Notes under the pieces: generated by a model
What the model was told of the DNA's origin: nothing
The model's database searches: none
The model's input: the letters and a program-made list of their open reading frames with translations, nothing else
Program-made: the position numbers and the translations under genes
In this document: positions 10,145 to 19,665 of the stretch, piece after piece
Numbering within the stretch: the first letter of the stretch is position 1
How the letters are laid out: the number at the start of each line of letters is the position of its first letter
Origin: Acidimicrobiales bacterium
Lineage (GTDB): Bacteria; Actinomycetota; Acidimicrobiia; Acidimicrobiales; JABEUL01
DNA: 44,001 nucleotides
Direction of reading: 5' to 3'
Assembly (NCBI GenBank): GCA_027371755.1
Contig: DAHXLF010000004.1
Span: forward strand, 1-44,001

Positions 10145-11554
10145 ATGAGTGATAATAAAGAATTTGATTTATTGATAGTAGGTGGAGGTCCGGGTGGATA
10201 TGCGGCAGCATTAAATGCCGCAGCGGCCAATTTAAAGGTAGGGTTAATCGAACGTGAAAAGGTGGGTGGAACATGCTTGCATCGCGGCTGTATTCCCGCC
10301 AAAGAATTATTGGAGACTTCCGCACATTATAAAAAATTATCAGAATTAGCGGAGTTTGGAATCGAAACAGGTACGATTAAATTTGACTATTCCAAGTCTC
10401 ACAAGAGAAAAACAGAAATTGTTGACCAACTGTATAAGGGCCTCAACGGACTCTTAAAAAGTAGAAAAATCGAAATCATACAGGGCAGTGGCTATGTCAA
10501 CGCTGACGGAACCGTTACTGTAACCGGCGATGACGGTGGAACCGCTAAATATTCGGGCAGATCTACGATATTAGCGATGGGATCGTCACCGAAGACTTTG
10601 CCTGGATTTGAAGTCGACAAAAATAAAATTATGACATCAGACGAGGTGCTTGAATACGCCAAAGTTCCGAATTCAGTTACCGTGATAGGTGGAGGTGCAA
10701 TTGGTTGCGAATTTGCGTCTTTATTTTCGGATCTCGGTTCACAAGTTACGATTTTAGAAGCGCTACCGAACCTATTAATGGGTTGTGACGCAGATGTGGT
10801 TTCTGCATTGGCTCGCTCTTTTAAGAAAAAAGGAATTACAACTTTAACGGGTGTAACAATTGTAGACCATGAAGTGAAAAAAAACTCAGTTACGGTAAAA
10901 CTTGCCGACGGCACGGCGGTGGATTCCGAGATTGTTGTGTTGTCCGTAGGACGTTCCCCCAACACTAACGAAGTTATAGATCCGTCATCTGGAATTGAAA
11001 TCGACCAAAAGGGGTACATAAAGGTTGATCCATTTATGCAGACCTCAAGACAGGATTTTTATGCGATTGGTGACGTGGTTAACACGCCGCAATTGGCTCA
11101 TATCGGTTTTTCGGAGGCATTGGTCGTCGTCGCAAAAATCTTAGGAGAGAATCCGGTGCCGATAGACTATTCTAAGGTGCCCTGGTGTATCTACAGCCAC
11201 CCCGAAGTTGCTTTTGTCGGACACAGTGAAGCTTCAGCGAAAGAAGCAGGCATAGAAATAGTTGTCAAAAAAGACCCTTATGCGGGTAACTCGCGAGCGA
11301 AAATTATAAACGAACCCGACGGACTTGTTAAAGTCATCGCTAAAAAACATGACGATGGTACGGCCGGAGAGGTGATCGGTGTCCACATGGTCGGACCGTG
11401 GGTAACCGAGCAGCTCGGCGCGGGTTATTTCGCCGTTAATTGGGGTGCTCAAGTTTCGGACATCGTAAAACTGATTCAGCCCCACCCTACTATTTCAGAG
11501 AGTTTTGGCGAGACGGTAATCGCACTTTCCGGAAGGGGGTTGCACGTTGGTTGA
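10145..11554 (+). CDS. lpdA: Dihydrolipoyl dehydrogenase (E3)
   Basis: GGGPGGYAAALNAA FAD motif; redox GGTCLHRGCIPAKELLET; C-terminal HPTISE. Confidence 0.97.
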   Translation: MSDNKEFDLLIVGGGPGGYAAALNAAAANLKVGLIEREKVGGTCLHRGCIPAKELLETSAHYKKLSELAEFGIETGTIKFDYSKSHKRKTEIVDQLYKGLNGLLKSRKIEIIQGSGYVNADGTVTVTGDDGGTAKYSGRSTILAMGSSPKTLPGFEVDKNKIMTSDEVLEYAKVPNSVTVIGGGAIGCEFASLFSDLGSQVTILEALPNLLMGCDADVVSALARSFKKKGITTLTGVTIVDHEVKKNSVTVKLADGTAVDSEIVVLSVGRSPNTNEVIDPSSGIEIDQKGYIKVDPFMQTSRQDFYAIGDVVNTPQLAHIGFSEALVVVAKILGENPVPIDYSKVPWCIYSHPEVAFVGHSEASAKEAGIEIVVKKDPYAGNSRAKIINEPDGLVKVIAKKHDDGTAGEVIGVHMVGPWVTEQLGAGYFAVNWGAQVSDIVKLIQPHPTISESFGETVIALSGRGLHVG

Positions 11555-12995
11555 TATTTTAATGCCGCAATTGGGAGAGTCGGTAACCGAAGGAACCATA
11601 ATAAAATGGTATAAGAAAGTTGGCGACAGCGTTAGTCTAGATGAAGTGCTGTTCGACGTCTCCACCGATAAAGTAGATACCGAAGTTCCGTCGCCGGCTG
11701 GGGGTGTTGTTGAAAAAATCCTAATCGACGAAGGCGAGACAGTTGAAGTGGGAACGATACTGGCAGTTATATCCGACTCCATTGAATCCGACGGCAGTAT
11801 CGACAGTGCTAGTGATGTCGCAAATCGTAATCAATTTTCGGAAGATAAAAACGGCGGAATGATGACAAATGTTGTTGAAACTCCGCTAAAGTTAAATATG
11901 CCGGTTGGTGGCGTTGAGGCGGTCCCCCCACCCCCGCCTCCGCCTACACCGGTTTTTACGACAAATTTAAGCGAGCAGAGTAGCCCTGTCGAGGTAAATC
12001 AAAAGTCTGTCAATAGTGGAAACTTAAATATTAATGCTTCTAGCGGTGAAAAGCATGTGGTGTCGCCGATTGTCAGAAATCTTATGACAGATAATGGGAT
12101 CTCTTTAGATGAAGTAAGTCCGACGGGAATTGGGAACCGGATTACTTTAGACGACGTTAAAGCTGCGGTGTTAGCGAAATCGGAAAACGGATCAGTCGGT
12201 TCTAAATTAGTTAAAGATAATGTAGTAACAAAGCCTGTTAGTTTAGTTACGCCCTTCGGCGCTACAGGTGTTGGATCATCTAACGCCGACGACGAATTTG
12301 TGGAATTCAATAACATTAGAAGATTGACTGCAGACCACATGTTGCAATCAAAGCATGTAGCGCCTCATTCTTCAATAATTACAGAAGTTGATTTTGAAGC
12401 TGTGGAAAAAGCGCGTCATGACTTGAGCCACAAACATTCAATTGGACAAGAAGTGCATCTTACGTACTTACCGTTCGTCGCAAGAGCTACTGTTGAAGCG
12501 TTGAAAATGTTCCCCAAACTAAATGCCAGTGTGGCGGAAAATGGTTTAATCATACACAAACATATTAACTTGGGTTTCGGAGTTGATCTTAATTTCGAAG
12601 GTCTTGTAGTCCCGGTCATACACGATGCGGATCAATATTCGGTAACCGGTTTGGCTTCAGTAATTTTTGACCTAGCATCAAGGGCAAGGAGCAAGAAACT
12701 TAGCGTGGATGAATTGGTAGGAGGTACTTTTACAATCAGTAATCCGGGTCCGTATCACACCATGCTGACAATCCCCATAATTAATCAGCCTGAAGTAGGA
12801 ATATTGGCAACGGATTCAATAAAGCGTAAGGCGGTAGTTGTAGATTCCGGTACGGAAGAGTACATCGGAATACACTCGATAGGATTGATTGGAATTACTT
12901 TTGATCACCGTGCGATTGACGGCGCTTATGCTGCCAAATTTGTTTCAACCATCGCTGATATGCTGTCGTCTCACGATTGGGACGGCGAAATTTAA
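11547..12995 (+). CDS. 2-oxo acid dehydrogenase E2 (dihydrolipoamide acyltransferase), one lipoyl domain
   Basis: Lipoyl motif DVSTDKVDTEVPSPAGG, E3-binding domain, catalytic DHRAIDG; TTG start, 8-bp overlap with lpdA. Confidence 0.95.
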   Translation: MVDILMPQLGESVTEGTIIKWYKKVGDSVSLDEVLFDVSTDKVDTEVPSPAGGVVEKILIDEGETVEVGTILAVISDSIESDGSIDSASDVANRNQFSEDKNGGMMTNVVETPLKLNMPVGGVEAVPPPPPPPTPVFTTNLSEQSSPVEVNQKSVNSGNLNINASSGEKHVVSPIVRNLMTDNGISLDEVSPTGIGNRITLDDVKAAVLAKSENGSVGSKLVKDNVVTKPVSLVTPFGATGVGSSNADDEFVEFNNIRRLTADHMLQSKHVAPHSSIITEVDFEAVEKARHDLSHKHSIGQEVHLTYLPFVARATVEALKMFPKLNASVAENGLIIHKHINLGFGVDLNFEGLVVPVIHDADQYSVTGLASVIFDLASRARSKKLSVDELVGGTFTISNPGPYHTMLTIPIINQPEVGILATDSIKRKAVVVDSGTEEYIGIHSIGLIGITFDHRAIDGAYAAKFVSTIADMLSSHDWDGEI

Positions 12996-13033
12996 TATAA
13001 TTTAGTCCATAGTTAGATTAAAATTTCGTATAA

Positions 13034-14809
13034 ATGGTTAATGTAATTGTACCGCATCTAAATGTTCGTTGGCTGGGAACCTTGGACTATGACCAGTCAC
13101 TTTATCTGCAACGATCACTTATCAGAAGTCCAATGGATTATCTATTGCTACTAGAGCATCCACCTGTTTATACATTCGGGTTACGGTATCGCTCAAAAAG
13201 TATATTAGACAACGTGATTGATGCTGGAAAATTTAACACGGTGCAACAGGTTGTAACCGACAGAGGCGGAGATGTTACCTTCCACGGCCCAGGACAGTTA
13301 GTGGGTTATCCAATTTTAACCGTGGGGGAGGGCAAGGCAAACGTAAGGCAATATGTGGAGAAGCTACAAGAGACTCTGATTGCAATTTTAGCTAGGATCG
13401 GTTTAAAAACGGCCCGGCTAATAGAAGGCGTGCCTGGAGTCTTTGTTCCTTCTGGCAATAATTCACTTTGTAAGATTGCTTCAGTCGGAATTAGAGCTAC
13501 AGGATCCAAAGTAATGCACGGATTTGCTCTTAATAATACTGTAGACCTTACGTACTTTGAATCCATTAATCCGTGTGGTATCTCCGAATATAAGATGACT
13601 TCACTATCGGAGATTGGTTTAGAGATTGATTTAGCAGACTTAATAGATGTCACAACCGAAACTTTTGTCGATGTTTTTGAACGACGCGAGTCCTACAGTA
13701 CAAGCTTTGTAGTTGATAAGTTGTCTACTTATAAAAATGTGGATGATGCGATTTATGAGATCGACGCACCCACAGATACAGTCGAAGAAACTGCTAAAGT
13801 AGCCCCTGCCATAACTATTAATAAAAGTATTGAAGTTATGAGTTCCGAACGGTCCTCTGTTAATATCCCATTGCCGAGTTCTTTTGTACGACTTGCCAAA
13901 TCTAAAAGCGATTTGGATCGGGCAAAAACGTTTCAGTCAGCGAAACCCAGTTACCTGAAAAAAAAGCTTACCTACAATCAAGACGTAATTGCTCTAAAAT
14001 CTAAGTTAAAGCAATTAAATTTGGTTACTGTTTGTCAGGAAGCAAGCTGTCCTAATCTTAGCGAGTGCTGGTCAAACTCTACGGCTACGTTTATGATTGC
14101 AGGTGATATCTGTACTCGAGCATGTGGTTTTTGTGATGTGAAAACGGGTAAACCCCAACCATTAAATGGCGACGAACCTAGTAAAGTAGCACAAGCAGTA
14201 AATGCACTTAATTTAAATTATGCAGTGATTACAAGCGTAGATCGAGATGATTTAAAGGACTTGGGGCTTAGTCATTGGGTTGACACCATAAATCAAGTCC
14301 GCTTTATGAATCCCGCAACCAAAATAGAAGTTCTCATTCCAGATTTCAAAGGGAACACCAATGTTATTGATGGTTTAATAGAGGCGAGGCCCGACATTTT
14401 AAATCACAATATGGAAACAGTGGCCAGGCTTCATAAAGCGGTTAGACCGTCCGCGAGTTATGGTAGATCCTTAAGCCTGTTGGCACAGAGTCAACAAAGC
14501 GGATTGATTACAAAGTCCGGTTTTATGGTGGGACTCGGAGAAACTAACGAGGAAGTTTTCGAACTTATTAAAGATCTTTATGCGACGGGCGTATCTATTG
14601 TTACTATCGGACAATATCTGCGCCCATCAATCAAGCATCTTCCCGTGATGAGATATGTGTCATTGCCAGATTTTGCGTTGTTTAAAAAGTATGGTGAATC
14701 TATGGGAATCCCTCATATAGAGTCGTCTCCGTTTACAAGATCAAGCTACCACGCCGAAGGTTCGGCAACCGCGTATCTTTACCGATCCTCTATAGGCGGC
14801 AATTCTTGA
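13034..14809 (+). CDS. lipB-lipA: Bifunctional octanoyltransferase (LipB) - lipoyl synthase (LipA) fusion
   Basis: N-terminal LipB: DRGGDVTFHGPGQLVGYPI, CKIASVG (Lys), NPCGI (Cys); C-terminal LipA: CQEASCPNLSEC (CX4CX5C), CTRACGFC (CX3CX2C), RSSYHAE. Confidence 0.95.
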   Translation: MVNVIVPHLNVRWLGTLDYDQSLYLQRSLIRSPMDYLLLLEHPPVYTFGLRYRSKSILDNVIDAGKFNTVQQVVTDRGGDVTFHGPGQLVGYPILTVGEGKANVRQYVEKLQETLIAILARIGLKTARLIEGVPGVFVPSGNNSLCKIASVGIRATGSKVMHGFALNNTVDLTYFESINPCGISEYKMTSLSEIGLEIDLADLIDVTTETFVDVFERRESYSTSFVVDKLSTYKNVDDAIYEIDAPTDTVEETAKVAPAITINKSIEVMSSERSSVNIPLPSSFVRLAKSKSDLDRAKTFQSAKPSYLKKKLTYNQDVIALKSKLKQLNLVTVCQEASCPNLSECWSNSTATFMIAGDICTRACGFCDVKTGKPQPLNGDEPSKVAQAVNALNLNYAVITSVDRDDLKDLGLSHWVDTINQVRFMNPATKIEVLIPDFKGNTNVIDGLIEARPDILNHNMETVARLHKAVRPSASYGRSLSLLAQSQQSGLITKSGFMVGLGETNEEVFELIKDLYATGVSIVTIGQYLRPSIKHLPVMRYVSLPDFALFKKYGESMGIPHIESSPFTRSSYHAEGSATAYLYRSSIGGNS

Positions 14810-14857
14810 AGCTTCGACACGTAAGCAATAAGTTAATTCATTATAGAAAGATATAAT

Positions 14858-15592
14858 ATGGATCTTGGTTTAAAAGATAAAGTTGCCCTAGTTACGGCCG
14901 CCTCCAAAGGGCTTGGTTATTTTAGTGCATTGGCTTTGGGTTTAGAAGGCGCCAAAGTCATAATAAATTCAAGTGATGCCGGGCATCTTGCAGGTGCTGC
15001 TTCAAAACTGACACAATTGGGGATTGAAGTTAATGCGATACAGGGGGATGTTACGGATCCGTCTGAACCTTCGGTGTTAATAAATTCAGTTCTTGAAAAA
15101 TATGGGCGTATCGATATCGTTGTTGCCAATGCAAGCGGCCCTAAACTTGCCTCGTCAATGGATTTAACTGAAGATGAGATATTAGGTGCCATTAATAATA
15201 ATATGTTGTCGGCGGTAAGGCTGTTTAAAAATGCCATGGATCCTATGATAAAAAATGGTTTCGGTAGGTTGATATCAATTTCGTCCTACAGTATCGTGCA
15301 GGCAATTCCCAATTTGGCGCTCTCTAATATTGCTAGAAAATCACTTGCGGCATGGATTAAAACCGCCGCATATGATTTGCGACATTGCCATGCAAACGTA
15401 ACGATAAATACCATATGTCCGGGGATTCATCTTACAGACCGAATAAAGGAACTTCGCAGTAGCGAGGCTAATCTTATTGCAGGTAATCCTGAAGACTTTG
15501 GTAAGGCGGTTGCTTTTGTTGCATCAACTCACGCTGGATATATCAACGGTGCTAGTTTGGTAATTGATGGTGGCGAAACATTAAATATATAA
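14858..15592 (+). CDS. SDR family oxidoreductase
   Basis: VTAASKGLGYFSALAL Rossmann motif, NASGP, ISSYS, C-terminal GASLVIDGGETLN. Confidence 0.9.
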   Translation: MDLGLKDKVALVTAASKGLGYFSALALGLEGAKVIINSSDAGHLAGAASKLTQLGIEVNAIQGDVTDPSEPSVLINSVLEKYGRIDIVVANASGPKLASSMDLTEDEILGAINNNMLSAVRLFKNAMDPMIKNGFGRLISISSYSIVQAIPNLALSNIARKSLAAWIKTAAYDLRHCHANVTINTICPGIHLTDRIKELRSSEANLIAGNPEDFGKAVAFVASTHAGYINGASLVIDGGETLNI

Positions 15593-15667
15593 ACTAAACA
15601 TTTCAATTTATTTAAATAAAAAACGTTATCTTTGTTATACCTTTAAACGATGTTAATTAACGCCAGC

Positions 15668-18600
15668 TTAGGCGACAAAATATTTTGCTTTCGGGTGATG
15701 ACTTACTATTGCAAGTGTTGTTTGTTCCGGGTGAAGTTGGAAGCCTTCGCTTACGGTAACTCCAATCTGATCAGCTTGTAAAATTTCCACCACTTTGGCA
15801 TTGTCTTCTAAATCCGGGCACGCAGGGTATCCAAAAGAGTAACGACCGCCCCGATATTTTTGTCTAAATAAGCCGGTAAGATTAGGACCGTCTTCATTAG
15901 CATAACCCCATTCTTGTCTTATTCGATGATGCCAGTATTCGGCCAAAGCTTCGGCCATTTCGACCCCCAAGCCGTGGAGTCTGACGTAACTGTTGTATTG
16001 ATTGTCCACAAATAGTTTATGTGTTTCTTCTGAAACTTTAGAGCCCATTGTGACTACAAAAAAGGCAGCATGATCATTCTCGTTCGAATCTATATCGCGA
16101 TAAAAGTCAGCTATACATAGGTATGGATCCTCTTTTTGTCGCGGAAATTCAAATCTGGTGAGCTCTTTGGTATTTGTTTCGTCTTTATAAACGATTAATG
16201 TATTTTCTTGAGAACGTACAGAAAAATACCCCCAAGCCACCATGGGATTGAGAATCTGTTCGGTAATGGCAAAATCAAGCTCTTCGCGGAGAATATTTCT
16301 GACTCGGTTCTTAAAGTCAGGATCGGTTTCGCCATTTTCGGGACGAAATCCCCATTGATTCCTAAATAACGAAGTCTCGTTAAGGTATTTTGAGATGTCC
16401 TTAATCGATATTCCTTTAGCTACTTTAGTTCCGATAAAAGGAGGTGTAAACAGTTGATTATCTGTTTGAACGACAGCCGATCTCTTAGGTAAAGTAGTCG
16501 GATCTATTTTAGCTAAAAGTTCAGATTTTCTAGGACCGCCGGTTCTTTGTTTAATTTGCTTTCCGAATGTTTCGTCGTCGGTTCCAGAAAGTTTCATGTC
16601 AATTAGTTTTGCCATAGTAGATAGACCCTCAAATGCGTCCTTGCCGTAAAAAACTCTGCCTTTATATATCTTTCTGAGGTCCGATTCTACATAAGTTCTC
16701 GTCAATGCCGCGCCGCCCAAAATGACAGGCACGTCGTGAAGATTTCGCCGGTTGAGTTCTTCTAGATTATCTTTCATGATTAAAGTTGATTTAACTAAAA
16801 GTCCCGACATACCTATTACGTCCGCATTGTACTGTTTCTGAGCTTCAAGCATTTCGGTGATCGGAATTTTAATCCCAAGATTGTAAACCGTGTAACCGTT
16901 ATTGCTCAAAATTATATCAACTAAATTTTTCCCGATATCGTGCACATCTCCGGCTACTGTTGCCAATACAATAGAACCTTTGCTAATGGTATCGACCTTA
17001 TCCATAAATTGTTCTAAGTAGCTTACGGCCAACTTCATCGTTTCGGCGGAGTTTAAAACAAACGGAAGCTGCATCTGTCCGCTGCCAAAAAGATCACCGA
17101 CGACCTTCATTCCTTCCAATAGGAAATCATTAATTATATTTAAGGGTGTATGTTGTTTAGCAAGGGCTTCGTCTAAATCGGACTCGATTCCGACTTTATT
17201 TCCGTCTACAATACGTTTTTTTAATCTTTCCTCCAGGGGAAGTGTTTCCAATGCGTTTTCATCGTCAGCGAAATCATTAATATCGGCAAAATATTCGAGT
17301 AGGGTTGCCAGCGGATCGTAGTAGCCGTGTTCATGTCCTTCGGGTCGTCGTCGGTCATAAATTAAATCAAGACAAATTTGTTTTATTTCGTCGTCGACAG
17401 TATGCATCGGTAGGATCTTGGCTGCATGAACTATCGCCGCATCGAGACCGGACTTGGCGCATTCATCCAAGAATATGGTATTTAAATATTTTCTGGCGAC
17501 TGGTTTAAGACCGAAAGATACGTTTGATATACCTAAAACCGTGTGAACTCCAGGCAGATTTTCTTTAATTAGCCTTATCCCTTCAATTGTTTCGATACCG
17601 TCTCTTCTGGATTCTTCCATCCCTGTTGACAGTGGGAGTACCAATGCATCAAATATTAGGTCTTCGGGTCTGATGCCGTATTTTTCGGTCGCGATGGAAT
17701 AAATACTTTGAGCCGCACGCAGCTTCCATTCTGCGGTTCGAGCTTGCCCCTGCGTATCGATGCAGGTACAGACTACCCCGCAGCCGTAATTTGCCGCTAA
17801 GGTCAAAAATTTATCCAAACGACTTCCTGGAACATCTCCTTCTTCCAGATTCACTGAATTTAGAATTGGTTTACCACCGATCCATTTAAGGGCAGTTTCA
17901 ATGACTTGATGTTCGGTGGAGTCAAGAACTATCGGCACGGTGGACTGAGTTGCTAGGCGACTTATAATATTTGCCATATCAAGTGTCCCGTCTTTGCCCG
18001 TGTAATCGACGCATACGTCGATCATGTGCGCGCCTTCGGCTATTTGGGTTTTTGTCATGGAAGAGATGGTTTCGTAGTCCTGATTCAGCATAGCTTCTCT
18101 AAACTGTTTGGACCCGTTGGCGTTTGTTCTTTCGCCTACGAGAAGAACCGACGATTCTTGCTCATAAGGTACAAATGAGTATAGAGATGCCGCTCCGGGT
18201 TCGATCACCGGTTTTCTGATAGGGCGCCGAGTTTTTCTGACCATATCAACAACATGTTTTAGATGGAGATCCGTCGTACCGCAACAGCCACCTACCACTT
18301 CAATGCCGTAATTTTCAATAAAATCTCGATGATGATGTGCAAGGTCGTCAGGCGTTAAATCATAATGCATCTTTGAGTCTTTTACACTGGGTAATCCTGC
18401 ATTGGGCAGTATTGAAATAGGTAATCTTGAATGCGAGCTGAGGTACCTGACAGACTCGATCATTTCAGCGGGGCCAGTGGCGCAATTCATCCCTATTAAA
18501 TCGGGTTTCATCGCATCCAAAGCACATAACGCAGCTGAAATTTCAGTTCCAGGCAGCATTCTTCCGGTTAGTTCGATCGTTATCTGAACTTGAATTGGTA

Positions 18601-19162
18601 TTTTAATCCCAGTTTCTTCCATGGCTTTCCTGCAGGCAACGATGGCAGCTTTAGCCTGCAAAAGGTCAAATACGGTTTCGATCAAAAAAAGGTCAACTTG
18701 ATTCTCTAAAAGAACTTTTGCCTGCCTATAATAGGATGCTGAAAGTTCGTCAAATGAAATTTGCCCCAAAGTCGGAAATTTTGTCCCGGGGCCTATCGAC
18801 CCAGCTATGAACTTAGGGCTTCCGGCCTTTCCATACTCGATCGCCAAAGTTTTCGCTAAGCGGGCAGCTTGTGAGTTGATCTCTTCGACTTTGCTTTGAA
18901 GCCCATATTCCTGTAGAACTATATCAAACGCTCCGAATGTATTAGTTTCAATTACATCTACACCCACTTCAAAAAACGATCTGTGGACTGTTTCGATGGC
19001 TGAAGGCTTTGACAGTATTAGATACTCATTGCAACCTTCGTAATCTTTTCCGCCAAAATCAGTAGCCGAAAGATCCTGCAATTGCAAGTTGGTACCCATA
19101 GCGCCATCAAAGACAACTACTCTTTGTTTTATTAGATCTAGATAATCTGATGACATATTCAA
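15668..19162 (-). CDS. metH: Cobalamin-dependent methionine synthase
   Basis: 1164 aa; FDGAMGTNLQ Hcy domain, VGGCCGTT, pterin domain, B12 motif GDVHDIGKNLV, C-terminal activation domain. Confidence 0.97.
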   Translation of the reverse strand: MNMSSDYLDLIKQRVVVFDGAMGTNLQLQDLSATDFGGKDYEGCNEYLILSKPSAIETVHRSFFEVGVDVIETNTFGAFDIVLQEYGLQSKVEEINSQAARLAKTLAIEYGKAGSPKFIAGSIGPGTKFPTLGQISFDELSASYYRQAKVLLENQVDLFLIETVFDLLQAKAAIVACRKAMEETGIKIPIQVQITIELTGRMLPGTEISAALCALDAMKPDLIGMNCATGPAEMIESVRYLSSHSRLPISILPNAGLPSVKDSKMHYDLTPDDLAHHHRDFIENYGIEVVGGCCGTTDLHLKHVVDMVRKTRRPIRKPVIEPGAASLYSFVPYEQESSVLLVGERTNANGSKQFREAMLNQDYETISSMTKTQIAEGAHMIDVCVDYTGKDGTLDMANIISRLATQSTVPIVLDSTEHQVIETALKWIGGKPILNSVNLEEGDVPGSRLDKFLTLAANYGCGVVCTCIDTQGQARTAEWKLRAAQSIYSIATEKYGIRPEDLIFDALVLPLSTGMEESRRDGIETIEGIRLIKENLPGVHTVLGISNVSFGLKPVARKYLNTIFLDECAKSGLDAAIVHAAKILPMHTVDDEIKQICLDLIYDRRRPEGHEHGYYDPLATLLEYFADINDFADDENALETLPLEERLKKRIVDGNKVGIESDLDEALAKQHTPLNIINDFLLEGMKVVGDLFGSGQMQLPFVLNSAETMKLAVSYLEQFMDKVDTISKGSIVLATVAGDVHDIGKNLVDIILSNNGYTVYNLGIKIPITEMLEAQKQYNADVIGMSGLLVKSTLIMKDNLEELNRRNLHDVPVILGGAALTRTYVESDLRKIYKGRVFYGKDAFEGLSTMAKLIDMKLSGTDDETFGKQIKQRTGGPRKSELLAKIDPTTLPKRSAVVQTDNQLFTPPFIGTKVAKGISIKDISKYLNETSLFRNQWGFRPENGETDPDFKNRVRNILREELDFAITEQILNPMVAWGYFSVRSQENTLIVYKDETNTKELTRFEFPRQKEDPYLCIADFYRDIDSNENDHAAFFVVTMGSKVSEETHKLFVDNQYNSYVRLHGLGVEMAEALAEYWHHRIRQEWGYANEDGPNLTGLFRQKYRGGRYSFGYPACPDLEDNAKVVEILQADQIGVTVSEGFQLHPEQTTLAIVSHHPKAKYFVA

Positions 19163-19580
19163 CCTGCGATTATTGATAAAAATTTTGAATTGAAATTTAA
19201 TTTTAGTGGCTCTAAGTATAGTAAAGGTACATCGAATTACAGTTTCATCAATAAATTAACTAACAGACTAATATGATTTCAAAAAATAGCTTGAACTAAT
19301 GTCTAGAATTATTCCGTGCTTCAAACTTGTTTGTGCGATACAATATATCGCTATTTGGTATTAAACTTATCAATATTAAACCGATTTTTGGGATTAATCT
19401 AAGAACGTATGCAAATAATCGATGTAGTTTGATCGACGATCTGTCTCAGGGTAATAATTAACCGGGTAAAATTTAACCAGGTAGTATTTAAATTAAAATT
19501 TAGGGGTTAATCGCGGTATTGAAGCCTAAAGTTTTGGTACTATGGGTATACTTTTGTACCTATTGGTATCATTTTTCAAA

Positions 19581-19649
19581 ATATTGTCACAGTGATTATA
19601 TTGTCACAGTGATTTCAGCATAAAATATAGTGATTTCAGTATAAAATAT
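19581..19649 (+). repeat. Two overlapping short tandem duplications upstream of the acyltransferase gene
   Basis: ATATTGTCACAGTGATT x2 perfect (19581-19597, 19598-19614); AGTGATTTCAG(C/T)ATAAAATAT x2 (19608-19628, 19629-19649). Confidence 0.9.
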
Positions 19650-19665
19650 AGTCTAATTGTAAACA

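Noticed and set aside
10492-11019. 175-aa minus-strand ORF inside lpdA
   Set aside because: Antisense shadow of a strongly conserved gene; low-complexity composition, no domain.
19163-19560. Cobalamin or SAM riboswitch upstream of metH
   Set aside because: Looked for B12-box and SAM-I like motifs on the minus strand leader; none recognised.
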